Assembly (NCBI GenBank): GCA_023079485.1
Contig: CM041092.1
Coordinates: forward strand, 14,459,127 to 14,523,126
Direction: 5' to 3'
DNA from: Archilochus colubris
Taxonomy: Eukaryota > Chordata > Aves > Apodiformes > Trochilidae
DNA length: 64,000 nucleotides
Shown here: positions 12,871-24,602 of the stretch, one piece after another
How the letters are laid out: the number at the start of each line of letters is the position of its first letter
Numbering within the stretch: the stretch's first letter is position 1
Notes under the pieces: model-generated
The model's database searches: none
What the model was told of the DNA's origin: nothing
The model's input: the letters and a program-made list of their open reading frames with translations, nothing else
Translations under genes and position numbers: made by a program

Positions 12871-14286
12871 GTAGCTGATCATAAAGTAGTGGGAAGCTTT
12901 GGTGGAGAAGGTGGTGAAACTTTGTCAGCTGTTGGGGACATCTCTCTTGAAAGCCTGGCCATCAGGTTATATTTCTCCATTTAGAATTTTTTCCAACAGA
13001 AGAACATGCCCAAAATTCACTACCAAAGAATTTTTAGCACACAGAAATCTCCACAATAAATTGATCTCAGTGTCTTGACCTAAGCAAGCTCCTTTTGTAG
13101 GGCTTTCCCCAGAGAGATGTTGGAATGAACAGGATACAGGGCTTGGGCCTCTCCTTCCAGTCTCACAGCCCAGACTTGGAGGTACACATCCCAGGAGCTG
13201 GAAAGGGGATCATAGTGATCCCTTGCATCATCACCCAGGGCAACCCAACCCAGCAGTGAGGACTGGTGGTTTAGCCATTGCAGCAGTAGCAAACCATATC
13301 TCTGATCTCTGCATAAGTAATCCATCCACCCACCCACCTGCCACAAACCAAGCCAAACAAGAAAGATACAGTAGTGAGGTTGAGCCCATCCTACCAGGTA
13401 TTTTTCCAGCTCCTTCTGGTTGTGGCTGAATGCTGTTCTCAGAAGAGCCCGTCCAGCCCACAGCTGTCTGCTTCATCGCTCAAAGCCTTTCCTATTTGCA
13501 GTTATTTCAGCTGCTGCACCTCCATGACAGGGCTGATAAATTCAATTCTGACTGCAGCAGGAGTGGGTGACAGCTGAAAACAAAAAGTACAAGCTATCCT
13601 GACAGTGCCTTACTTCAAAGAAAAGAAAAGGCAAGGCAGGAAAGTGTTCTTGAGGCAATCTGGTGAAAGGAAGCTGCTACAGAGCCGCTGCATTCACCAG
13701 GGTTTTCCAAAGGTCACTCTCATCTTCCCTCTTTCTGCAGAGTCTCATACAGACAGCAATTCAAGTGACACAGCCCTCATTGGGATCCTACCTGTCTCAG
13801 CAAAATCTGATTATATATATTTTTCATTTGTGGACATTTCCTCTCCTTGGTCCCTTCCTTACCTCTATTCCTCCCATCATGTCAAGATGTTCAAAACTGT
13901 TGTATACTCAAGGGTTGCTTTTATCTCAGGACCAACTGAATCCAGTCCCACCAGAACTTTACAAATATCATTAAAATCTTCCTTTGCTTGTCTGCCCTGA
14001 TAGTGATCTGCAGCTGTGGTATCCTGCAACCAAGGTTATAGAGAAAAATAGCATACAAAGTAACAGTATAATTTCTTTGTTATTGAGATAACAGTAGCAA
14101 GAAAATAATATTTAGTTATCATAAAATAGGAAACAAGAAAAATGGCTATTACCTTGCATGTTGTAATGTCTACTCACACCTTTTCATACTAAGTCCAGGT
14201 GCTGCTCTATAGCTTGTCTAAACATGAGTGGGAGGGAAAACAGTATCTATGGAAACTTGCTGCTCCATGTAACGAGATTTCTTACA

Positions 14287-14343
14287 CATATATATATACA
14301 CATAACATTTTTACCTATATATATATATATGCATATATGCATG
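14287..14343. repeat. (TA)n microsatellite, interrupted
   Basis: Two TA-rich tracts (ACATATATATATACACAT and CTATATATATATATATGCAT) are separated by about 18 bases. Likely length-variable. Confidence 0.92.
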
Positions 14344-14469
14344 TCTCTTACTAACTTATTATTGAGTTCCTGTGTATTTTTGTCCCTTCACAGTAGCCCT
14401 TGGTAGGGACATTTCTGGCTACCCTCAAACTTGCAGACAGGCAAATGACAGATTGGGTTGAGTATGGCA

Positions 14470-15018
14470 AGGGATACATTAGAGCAAGTTCAAGGGAAGT
14501 GATTCTCCCCCTCTACGCTGTTCTCATGAGACCCCACCTGGAGTACTGCATCCAGGTCTGGAGCCCCTTTTGCAGGAGGGGCATGGACATGCTGGAGCGT
14601 GTCCAGAGAGGGGCTACAAGGATGATCAGAGGGCTGGAGCACCTCTCCTGTGAAGACAGACTGAGAGAGTTGAGGTTATTCAGTCTGGAGAGGAGAAGGC
14701 TCCAAGGAGACCTTATTGTAGCCTTCCAGTATCTGGAGGGGCCTACAAGAAAGCTGGGGAGGGACAGGACTAGGGGGAATTAATTCAAACTAGAGGAGGG
14801 CAGATTTAGATCGGAAGTTAGGAAGAAGTTCTTCACCAAGAGGGTGGTGGGACACCAGGAAAGGTTGCCCAGAGAGGTTCCCTGGAAGTTTTTAAGGCCA
14901 AACTGGACAGGGCTCTGATCACCCTGATCTAGTGGGAGGTGTCCCTGCCCATGGCAGGGGGGTTGGAACTAGGTGATCTTAAAGGTCCCTTCCATCCCTG
15001 AAAATTCTATGATTCTAT
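14470..15018 (+). mobile_element. CR1 non-LTR retrotransposon, 5'-truncated 3' end
   Basis: This is the clearest element in the window. The plus strand keeps an open frame through about 14783 that encodes the C-terminal end of the CR1 ORF2 reverse transcriptase. Recognisable blocks are [34 protein letters not shown] and LFSLERRRLQGDLI. It is followed by the CR1 3' UTR-like tail (GTGTCCCTGCCCATGGCAGG, GATCTTAAAGGTCCCTTCCA) and ends in ATTCTATGATTCTAT near 15017, the CR1 3' terminus. The endonuclease and most of the RT domain are missing, as is usual for 5'-truncated CR1 copies. From memory of the family consensus, two short internal deletions seem present, near 14762 (after the GGGGAGGGA block) and near 14879 (after CCCAGAGAGGTT). 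The copy cannot mobilise by itself. The 5' boundary is uncertain by about 70 bases, because 14400-14470 is open in the same frame but not recognisable as CR1. Confidence 0.95.
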
Positions 15019-15182
15019 ATAACCCAACTAACTTGAAACTAATTATCAGGACAACAACAATGATCACCAGACATCTAGAAAGTCTGACTTAATTTAGAAA
15101 TACTTAATTTTGAAATAAACTAATTGTTTAACCCTGATGTTTTAAAAAAGAGAGGAATTAGAACAGCAGATTTCACATGCAC

Positions 15183-15210
15183 TGAAGGTAGCGGTCATGA
15201 AGGTAGCGGT
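15183..15210. repeat. 15-bp tandem duplication
   Basis: TGAAGGTAGCGGTCA at 15183-15197 is followed by TGAAGGTAGCGGT at 15198-15210. The copies are identical over 13 bases and each keeps the CpG, so the event is recent. The word TCATGAA also recurs just downstream at 15219. Confidence 0.85.
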
Positions 15211-16197
15211 AGAGTGGGTCATGAATAGAGAAATGTGTGTCCACTGTAGATCGAAGAACCTACTGACTTAAAAGCAAGCAAGAAGGATTTAAGTGAAACA
15301 TCAGAAAAAAATTTGTCAAGGCCCTCAGTAACAGTTTGGGTAAAAATGATTCTGCCCTGGGGATGGAGCTGAGAGATGTAGTGTGCTGCTTTGCCTTCCT
15401 CCTGCATTTTTTACTGCAGAAGGTGGCACCCCTTGGAGGAAGTTATGTCCTAAAAACATTTTTCCAGCCACTGGAAATAATATAACTCTTTGGCAGTGCC
15501 AAGAGTCTGGTCAATTTAACAGTGCTACATCTCTCCTTCACAGGCTGGTATTTCAAGGGAATCCTGAAACTTTCCAATTTCCTTAGACTTTCAATGAGAT
15601 TTGGACATCTGAGTACTTGTAATCATGTTTTTAGTTTAAAAAAAATTGCAGTCTCTGTTATAAAGGCATCAAATGTTAACAACTTCTTGTCTAAGTAACA
15701 GAGCAGTAGGCAGGCTATCTTCTGTTCTGGTTCACTTTTTATCAAGAATATGTTTTGATGACTAGAAAGGGATGGCTGTGTGGGTCCCAGGAGTAGGAAA
15801 AGCCAGTACTGGGGTGTCCCATATAAGTTACTAGGTCTTACTCTGCCTGCTCTAAGCATGGCTATGAATACTGAGTAGTATAGTGAGCTGCCTAACCCAT
15901 TGTAGAAATGGGAAGAAACAGAGGTGGACACTGCAAAGGGTGAACTTGGTTTCATGGATGACTTGGGGGTTTATCATGACTAAAACAATGCATAATCTTT
16001 TCACCTTATACAAGCAAAAGACATTCTGGGGAAGAGGTGGAGAGTTGTATACAAACTTTTCCACATTACTAAATAAAGAAGCAGGCTCTGTTTAAGACCA
16101 CTAATCTCTGAAATTTTCCCCTCTTTAGTAAACTGTGTCATTTGTTTTCTGCCATTCAAAACCATCCAGATATATCCTCATACGCAGAAATAGAGAA

Positions 16198-16221
16198 CCC
16201 TAGTAATTACCCTAGTAATTT
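16198..16221. repeat. 12-bp tandem duplication
   Basis: CCCTAGTAATTA at 16198 is followed immediately by CCCTAGTAATTT at 16210. A simple slippage product. Confidence 0.8.
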
Positions 16222-17318
16222 GCTTTAAGTGCAAGAAGAAAGCTACCTAAATAAAACCTTCTTCCTATTCTGCATAGATAGGCAGCAGAAAATGAGATGG
16301 CTTTGGGGGTGAGATGTCTTGCAGAGAAAAGAAATTTCTGGAAGGTCACTCCCAGCAAGACAGAGAAGCAGTAGAATAGCCTGGTATTCAAGCACCATTG
16401 CTTATTTCCAAGGAGAGTGGCAATTTCACTTTGGTTGTCCTGGGAGATAATAACCTCCTCAAAATAGAGTATTTCACAGTCTTCTGTGAGGAAACTGCAT
16501 GACTCCAAGGAAAATGGGCAAGCCCAAGGCAGAGGGCATCTCTGTGCTGGGCAGAGAGCATCTTCACCAGCAGTGGGGTACAAAGCCCACTGAGATACAG
16601 ACACACCCTCATGATGCCTTGGCTTGTGCTGCTTCTTGGTTCTGTATCTGTGATCTCAGCCTGAACTCCTATTTGCTCTTCCAGTGTTGGTTGTGACCCC
16701 AAGTTAAAAATCAGTTAGTGCTACAGTCACTAAATTCACCTAATTTGAGATCATATTTCTATAGCAGTCAAGCTTCTAATACTGTTAATACTACTAATAT
16801 TACTGGTAATAGTCTGCTTCTGAGATCAAGCAGAGCTGCATACGGGTTTGTTCAGAATAAGACACCCCTGTTACTTTATAAATATCCCATTGAAGCCCTC
16901 AACATACTTGAAGTTCCTTTTCATCCCTGTCTGGCACTTCATCCCCTGGGAAAGGCAAGATGCAGGGAGGCAGAGAGGGTAGGAGGATAGGAGAGCCAGC
17001 AACAGAACAGAAAGACTAAGGAAATCTGTACAAAAATCCAGGCATACCAATCCCTTCACTTGTGCACTCAGTACCATTTTCAGCTATAGGCAGCTAATTA
17101 GACTTTCTCAGCACAGTGCCTATGCATGAGCCTGTTCTCTTGTTCAAGCACTGTCAACAACGAACTTTGCTTTGAGTTGTCCACATATTCTATAATTAAG
17201 ATGAATTAGCAAGTAGAGAAGAAACTGTGGCAAGAAGACACAGGAAGGAAGACATTGTGAAGAATACTAAATTCCTTCCTCAAGTTTGAAGTCTGAACTG
17301 ACACATCTCTGCACTTTT

Positions 17319-17378
17319 CAATCATTATTTATTTTTATTTTATTTTTTCAATCATTATTTATTTTTATTTTATTTTTT
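17319..17378. repeat. Perfect 30-bp tandem duplication, AT-rich
   Basis: The 30-base unit starting CAATCATTATTTATTTTTAT at 17319 is repeated without change at 17349. The unit itself is made of TTTAT-like words. Perfect identity implies a recent slippage or duplication event. Confidence 0.95.
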
Positions 17379-18510
17379 CCTTCTCTCCTTTAGTCACAGA
17401 AGTGAAGTATTTTTTAAATTTTTTTTCTTCAATGCCACTCTTCCCAGAGCACTTTATGCTTACAGAACCTGCCCCCATTTCCTCCCTGAAATACTGATTA
17501 AACCAGAAGGGTTTGGGTGTGATTGGAAGCAAGTGAACAAGGAAAATGTGTTCATGCCCCCTAGAACCTGAAGTATGGTTCTGGTGATGAGAAAGTTCAT
17601 GTGCTTTCTCAAAGACAACGGGGAGCTTTAAATGGCTTTCAACTTTGTTTGAAGCAACCATAAAAATTCTCCAAGAGATGGGAAGGAGAAAGGGGATCTT
17701 AGCATAGATGTTCTCTTCTGTCTTCTTCGTTGTGGTCTGATAACAAGATGTGAGGTTTGGATGTGTCAGACTCATGCCCAGGAGCAGCTGTTTTGCCTCA
17801 AGCACGTCCCAAGGACAGTGGAAAAAATGAAGAAATAGAAGCAACAAGCCTACATGGACATACCACACCCTTCTTAGAAAACTGTTCAGTCTCACAGCAT
17901 CTTCAGCCCTCAAAAGAGTCGATGAGATGCTTCTTCTTTAGCTCTGTCTGTGCTGCTAGCTGCTGGAACTGTTCCTCTCCACAAACAGCAAAACAGAAGA
18001 TAAGATAGAATAGACAAGATCAACCCTTTGGATCTAATTCTGGGAGCAGAGCAAGTCTGTGCAGAGCCCATGGGTGGCAGAACCCTACAGCTCCCTCCTT
18101 GAGCATTCTTCAAGTGATCACAGGATTTTTCATCTATCAGATATATGTTTTGGAACAGCTTCCTGACAACCAGGAATGTGGGCAGATGAAAGTAAGTTTT
18201 CTGACCTAGGTGAGAACAGGTTGCTTAGTCCAAGACAGCCTGGGGCATGAAACCTCCTTCAGGAGCTACTAGCTGAGTAAGGAAAGTCTGTGAGTCTAAG
18301 GCAGCAGCTGAAGTGGATACTTCTGAAGGTTGCAACTCCATATTTTGGCACTTACCTGCCCCTTCAATCATTCTTTAAGCACATAAATCCTGGAAGAGTC
18401 CCTTAGGCAGTTCCTAAAATTATTTGCTGGATGTGACTGAACTGTGTCAGAGGCATAAAAAGAGCCTTGGTCAGCAAGGGTTTCTGCTCACAAGAGAGAG
18501 GGCTGTTCAC

Positions 18511-18622
18511 AGGATCATAAAATCACAGAATGTTAGGGGCTGGAGGGGACCTTGAAAGATCAATTCCAGGCCCCTGCCAGGTAACCAACACATAGTGTAG
18601 GTCATACAGGAACATGTCTGGA
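18511..18622 (-). mobile_element. CR1 3'-end fragment
   Basis: Read on the plus strand, the segment starts with GGATCATAAAATCACAGAAT and continues GGCTGGAGGGGACCTTGAAAGATC. This is the reverse complement of the CR1 3' terminus and adjoining tail. The following CAGGCCCCTGCC and GTCATACAGGAACATGTCTGGAG also fit a CR1 3' region read backwards. Only about 110 bases remain and there is no reading frame, so it is an inert, 5'-truncated, moderately diverged copy. Confidence 0.85.
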
Positions 18623-19142
18623 GATAGAGAATAAGGAGAGAGGTTTAGTTTGTCTAAGGAATAAGATAATATTATTAATTTTTTTAAAATAGTCTCATTG
18701 TTTAGGACAACTTTATATTCTTGCTGCAGTGGGAGATTTGAGCCTTTACTCTCTGGTGGATTTCTGCTTCTCCGACACAGGACACATCTTTACTTCTTGG
18801 CTAATAAAAGCTCTTCATGTGGCACATGAAATGGGCCATTAGTCTTTAAAAAGAACAGTAAGATGTGTCTTTAAGTGCAAAAGACTGTAAGTAAATACTT
18901 ATCAGGGCAAGGTAGACTTTTCAGTAAGGTTTTTCTGCATCTTTCTTGGTAGGAGGTAAAAGTGGAAATCAGCATGAGGCAGCTCATTTTGCTGGCAAAC
19001 AAGTTAAAATGTCTAGAAAGCTCCTTGCACTCTGGAAAAACAACTTGCCCTGTTCAATCTCCAGCACCCTCCTTTCCCAGATAGCTCCTGTAAGCAGACT
19101 GAGCCATTCAGAGATGCTGAGGAGTGATGGCTACATGGGAAG

Positions 19143-19198
19143 TCCAATACAGAGAACATTTAGTATCCAGTTCAATACAGAGAATATTAAATATCCAG
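19143..19198. repeat. 28-bp tandem duplication, diverged
   Basis: TCCAATACAGAGAACATTTA... at 19143-19170 is followed directly by TTCAATACAGAGAATATTAA... at 19171-19198, both ending ATATCCAG or GTATCCAG. About 23 of 28 positions match, so this is an older duplication than the one at 17.3 kb. Confidence 0.85.
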
Positions 19199-21239
19199 CC
19201 ACCTCTAGCCCTGAGGTTCATCATCATTGCAGAAATAAAGCCACATTCCTCATTACAAGCAAGATGCATTTATTTAGATTGCCCTGAAGCTCTCCTTAAT
19301 CAGCTCTCTAATTTTAGGCCGCTGCATCAAGGCTGGGAAAGGAAGGGGAGAGGGAGGATACTGACAGAGTTCTTAAAATACTGTAGCAAAACCCTACTCT
19401 TATTAATCATTCTCTTTATCTGATTTATACCCAAAAGAAATAAAGTGCTCTTCCCTCCCTGAATCCCTTTATTCCCTCCAGGTTTCACAATGCAAAGAGC
19501 TAAGATCCACTTCAAAAAAACACATATGTTGTTTCACGCTGCATTTAGATTCTCTGTACTGGATACCTCATTGCAGCAGTGTATTGACTTCACCCTTAGC
19601 TTCTTGGTTTCCAGAGAGAGCCTCAGCTCTCAAGCACTATTTGTCTGTCCTATTGTCAGTCGCAACCCCAATAACTTTCTGTCCTTTCGGCTTATTTCAA
19701 TTGCATATGGTTTTTGACAGCAGATAACCTGAAATATTGGGTAGCTCCTGCTGCAAAACCCGGGACTGTGATCCCAGAAAGCACAAGACCATTCTGACTT
19801 CTACAGCCTGGTGAATTATTTCTATGTCTCTCTGGAAGAGCAATGTCAATAAAAAGTTATTACAACACTTTCTTTTCCTATAAAACCAAGTCAATAAAGT
19901 ATTATCACAGTGGCTTGTTTTAAAGGAAAGCCTGGCAGCCAAAACCACACTGAGAAATAAGAAGGGGACTGGGAGGAATCCCTAAATACAGAAGGTCTTT
20001 GTTTACCTAGCCAGTGTTTCTGAGGCAGCAGTTCAGGATCTGAATGTTATGAAGATGGACTTGATGCACAGCCTGGATGCTCTGATGGTGTTTCACAGCA
20101 GTACCAGCTAGGGAAGCCCAACCATACCTCCCAGCTGTAGCTGTACTGCACCTCTCCTCCCTCTGGGTCATAGATAAGATCCTCATAGACTGAAAATCCC
20201 TGTGTTAGGTTATTCTTCAGTGGTGGATTTTATAATTTCTAAACCAGAAGTGACCTAAATTTATTCTTTAGTTACTGCAGATCATTCAGATTTGTGCTGA
20301 AGTTAGTGCACTTTGGCCTGAACTCCAAACAGCAAGCAGGGCTGCAAGAAAAGTATTGCACATGCTCTACAACTGAAATACAGAGCAGAAATGCATAAAA
20401 AATCTGTCCAAGGTGATCTCATTTCCTGTTTGGTGGGCATCCCATCACCTGTATGCCTATGTCATGCCTTTTTCCATTTCTTAGTGTATCTGAATATCCA
20501 TGAATAGAGTTGATTAACAGTGGTGTAAATCCTAGTTTGAGAGTTGTGAATATCCTCATCACCCAAAGATATAATTTGTGACATCTAACAGCAAAAGTTG
20601 ATTTCTATTGCTGCAGTGTTTTTTTCTGTTTCAGAAACCTTTCCAATGAGCATGAGTCTCTTGCATCTCTCGTCACCAACACGAGCTGGGTCTCCAGCCG
20701 ATTTCTCTTGGGCCACTAATGCTCTTTCCTTACCACAATCAGCCCCTACCTAAACTAACAGCATTTGTTGGGAGTACTCACAAGAACTTCTTAAATTTAT
20801 ATCAGCAACCACAATCCCGGAAGATTTGTTCCACCTTAAAGAATATGAGAACAGATCAGCAAGGATAATTGCCTCACACTATACCAAGCCTTCCCTCTTT
20901 GGATCAAAAAAAATCATTTGTAAAAGGGTGGAACAGAAGGAAGGAAAATTTATGGAAAAAATTACTGTCCAGGGTGTCTTTAGATATCCAAGGTTTAGAT
21001 GTATAATAGAGTTAACACAGAGGGTCTGTAACATAGCAAGTTAATCCAGGTGACAAACCAGAGGGAGCATTCCTTTGCTTACATAGTCCAAATGAAATGT
21101 GTGCATTTCCCTGAGAAGAAGGGGAAAAAAGCATATCAGTCTGATGTTCACTAAACCCTTTACTGTATAACTGACGGCAGAAAGAAGCAGGGATAGGCTG
21201 GTTACAGCTAGTCCATTAATCTGGTCCCTGGTGAAGCAT

Positions 21240-21500
21240 CTCAGCTAGAGTTAAAATTAATGTTAGCAAATTAATCGGGACTTCACAATGGAAACCACGA
21301 AGCATATGGTGTCAGCTAATGGAGAGGCTGTAGGGCTGAAGCTTCTGAAACTTCATGTCTTCCTGAAATCTAATTAGACCCTAATGGAAGGAAGACTGAG
21401 TGAAGGCTTTTAATTGAAAATTACACTTCCAGTTCAATCAAAGCCTGCTTCCGTGTTGCTAATAATGGCCTTTTAAAAATAGCTGAATTCTACAGTGACC
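21240..21500. promoter_or_regulatory. Candidate conserved non-coding element
   Basis: A repeat-free stretch containing GTTAAAATTAATGTTAGCAA, ATTAATCGGGAC, GTGTCAGCTAATGGAG, CTAATTAGACCCTAATGG, CTTTTAATTGAAAATTAC, TTCAATCAAAGCCTG and GCTAATAATGGCC. The repeated TAAT cores are spread over 260 bases together with an AATCAAAG TCF/LEF-like site. No ORF or repeat explains the composition. Confidence 0.22.
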
Positions 21501-22839
21501 TTGCATACAAAGTGTTCACTTACAGAGTGCAGCTGTATGGATAATCAATGTATGCCTCAGTGATGGATTTGGACCTGTTCTGTAATAATTTATGACTAGT
21601 GTGTATTGACCTGGTTACTGGGATCTTGTCTGTATGAATGAATATATGGTTTAGTTTAATAGGAGCTGTCCAGAAAGAACAAACAAGCAGGTAAAAATGT
21701 CTCAAGGCAAGCCACTCCTTGGCAAACACATCAGAAGTATTAAGAGATATTGCAGAGACAGGAAACAGCCTGGACATAGTCACATACCAAAGAAGGAAAA
21801 CTCCAAAGAAGGAAAAATTGTTCCCCAGGTGAGGGCCCAAGGGCCAGACTCAGTTTCACCTAACTTTGGACATATAATAAATGTACATAGATCAGTGAGT
21901 GAAGATAGCCAAATGCAATTGCTGCAGTCTCCCTCTATAACTTCCAGGCTGTTGCAGAGTCCAGTACCAAACAACTTATCTAAATGTCACTGAAACCAGG
22001 CAGAGATAAGAAGCTGCCTTCAGAATACACAGCAGAATAGCTCCATCGGGAGCAGAAGGACTGGTAAAAGCAAGATCAGAAGTACTGGTGTCATCTTTAG
22101 ACCTTCAGGATTTTCTAATTTCCTGAGTTCTCAGGCTCGTGACTGAAACTTTTCATGCCAAGGCAGATGCAAACAGCTCTGCTCAACTGTATGAATCATT
22201 TGACTCTATTTTGATACACAACTGAAAATTACATCTCATATCTATATGCTCTGTGAAGCATCCTCAAAATTTGATCATTTGCATTTAACAATACAGCAAG
22301 TTTGGCCTTTATTTCCCTTCCCTACAACTCAGCTTACATGTTTCAATGTCCTCCAGTCCAAACCCAAAATATTTAAAACTGTCTGGATTATTTCAATTTG
22401 TATCAGCTCCACTCATTTCACAAAGTGGGACTCACCTGCTGCTTCATTCAGTGGAGTTAGTCTGAAGCAATCCATCAAAAAAAAACCAAAAAAAAACCAT
22501 CAAGAAATATTCTCTGTTTCCACACAAGGATTTTAGTTCATCTTGGCAGTGCAAAAAACATGGAAACTGTCCTCAAAAGAGTCTCATTGCACTAACTACT
22601 GAGCAGCTACAGGGACTGTTCTTCTGCTTGAAATGGGTAGACCTTAATGAACCTGTGTACTTTACTGGAGTCTCATTGCCATGCTAGATAGACTTGTGAA
22701 ACGCAGCTGGCAAGCCATAAGGACAGCATGGGACACATAGCCCAGCCATAACTTGTAAATGCTTAACACATCTCATGGTAACTGTGAAGTAAATGCCAGA
22801 GTTTTTCATAAGGTATCTCCACATATATTCCAGAAGTTC

Positions 22840-22935
22840 AGTAGGTAATTAATTGTCATGTCACAGGTAATTAGCAAATTAGTTAAAATAACTGTCCCAA
22901 CAAAGGTAAGTAATTACTGCTAATAAATATTACAT
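22840..22935. promoter_or_regulatory. TAAT-site cluster
   Basis: Five or more homeodomain cores occur in under 100 bases: GGTAATTAATTGTCATG, AGGTAATTAGCAAATTAG, AGGTAAGTAATTACTGC and GCTAATAAATATTA. AGGTAATTA/AAGTAATTA-like words recur three times, which is unusual outside regulatory DNA or a decayed tandem repeat. Function is inferred only. Confidence 0.2.
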
Positions 22936-24509
22936 CTGTATCTATTTAAATTACCCCATCCTGCTCTGCATTGATTTACAGGTGGTGTCAAGCAAGCATT
23001 ATTTTCTTCTGATGCAAATTGAATACGCTTCTGTTTAGTGCAGTGTGACCTTACATCTAGGCTGGCTCCATCAGGGTGATTTACATCCCAAGCTTTGACA
23101 CAAGGTACATACCCAGTCACTCTCCCTTCCATACACACCCCACTCCAAACAGTTACCTGTATCTATCCATTATTGCAATGCTCAAATCACCTCATATTTG
23201 ATTAAAGTAACTGTCTCAGAATGACAAAGGGAGAAGAAAAAATAGCCAGTGATCTTTGACTTTCCCTGTTGTAATTTATTGACTCTATTAAGGAGTGGTC
23301 ATTTTACCAATATTTTGTTATATAGTTGAGAAACACTCAGGTGTACTTCCCATCATCCATAGATTTATACTGGGAACACTACACAGTGACTGCTCATCAG
23401 TGTCTTAAGCATCATGTACCAGTAACATCAGTCAGAGAGAAAACTGGACCAGTGTCAGGAACCTGAAGGCAGGTAAATTCCAAATAGATGCAAAATGAAC
23501 ATTTTTAGCCATGTTTGGAGCTGTTAAAGCACTAACAAATCAAAGGAAATATTTGGTCTTCCTTAAGTCAAGACTACAGGCACTTGATTCATTGAATTTC
23601 TTTCTCTCCTTAATATGTTTCCAGGCAGATACTAGGTAGCTCTGCTCCTGTGAGTTATTTGCTGCTATAGTCCGTCTATTCTTTCTGCTGTTGCTTCCTC
23701 AAAAGATATCTTCTAGGTAACCTCATATCTTCTTTGATTTCCATATAACTCCTTCATCTGCATTTCTGGACATTACCATGTACAGCTAATTCCAGATTTG
23801 TCATTTCTTTTTTATTCAAGTGAATAAATAACTCCATGGGGATATCTCCACATCTTTGTTGGTGGGAAACATTTCCTATCCAGAGTTAAGATTCCTTCAA
23901 TAGTTTTTCTTCTCTGAGGTGTTTTTTCCTCATCTATCACCTTGGCAATTTGCCACATCTCAAGCAAAACGGTGAGATAAAAATTCAATGGGAAATTCTC
24001 TTGCTTATTCTGGTGCTGCAGGTTTCCAACTAGAAAACAAAGAGCTTTGATCTATTTTACCATTTTTTAAAATTCTGCATCCTAAGTTGAACAGGGTGTT
24101 GAAAAGAGTGATCTAGTGATCTTAGTAATGCAGCTGCTTATTCACTAGCTTACTGGAAAAACCTCTGATTTCCTAAGTTTTAAAGTAAGACTATGTCTAA
24201 GCTTCACAAGACTGATTCAACTGATGTATAGTACATAAAACCAAAATGGGATAGGACATGACACATTGCAATTCAAAAATTCATATGCCCCCACCAGTCC
24301 AGTTCTGAGCTACCACCACCATGTTTCAGCCCGTCTCACCTAACTGACAAGGCAGCATCTTTTTTTAGGGGCAAGGTCTTTAGGGGCATCTTTACTCATT
24401 GAACCAACACTACACTGGGATCCAGTGAGAATAAACGCCACTTACCAACTGCAGTGGAACTTTATGATCTCTTCAGTGTTTTCACTGGGTCCAAAAAAAT
24501 TGGGTTCTC

Positions 24510-24602
24510 TTCTTTCTGCATGACCCTGGCCAGTTCATTTCTTTTTTCCAACTGCAAAATGAGAGTAATGAAAGTTATTTTCCTTTGTAGAGTCCTCAAC
24601 TT
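24510..24602 (+). mobile_element. MIR-like ancient SINE core fragment
   Basis: The plus strand contains CTGCATGACCCTGGCCAGTT, a pyrimidine stretch, ACTGCAAAATGAGAGTAATG, and CCTTTGTAGAG. The order and spacing match the core-to-3' part of MIR-type SINEs: TGTGACCTTGGGCAAGTCA, CTCAGTTTCC, TGTAAAATGGGGATAATGA, CTACCTCCTTTGTAGAG. MIR is a tRNA-derived amniote SINE that is long dead and heavily diverged in birds. The box A/B promoter part (before 24500) and the LINE-derived 3' end are not recognisable. Short ORFs that overlap it on both strands are therefore not genes. Confidence 0.5.

Larger units (their letters stand above)
10101..14286. other. Non-coding stretch, partly GC-richer
   Basis: Between 10250 and 10570 the sequence is GC- and purine-rich (GGAGGAAGGGAAGGAAGAGAAG), which keeps frames open on both strands (145 codons minus, 69 plus). 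Neither looks like a protein. At 11035-11100, GTTGTTATTGTTTTGAATC, GTGTTATTGTCAATTAGC and TTTTAATTGGAGG give several SOX-like ATTGT and homeodomain cores in 65 bases. Nothing else is recognisable apart from the two A-rich tracts annotated separately. Confidence 0.55.
15019..18510. other. Non-coding stretch with the longest open frame of the window
   Basis: It contains a 182-codon minus-strand frame (17913 to 17365) with no recognised domain. Residues are rich in L, F, H and K, it lacks splice or promoter signals, and its end abuts the AT-rich tandem duplication at 17.3 kb. By rough stop-codon frequency such a length is unusual but possible by chance. The rest (15220-17310) shows no gene or repeat apart from short duplications. 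Confidence 0.5.
18623..24509. other. Non-coding stretch, no gene recognised
   Basis: It holds the 28-bp duplication and two TAAT-rich candidate elements annotated separately. Open frames are all under 115 codons and look random. A plus-strand frame at 21697-21830 ends at CCCCAG followed by GTGAGG, which mimics a donor, but no acceptor or recognisable peptide supports an exon. Confidence 0.55.
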
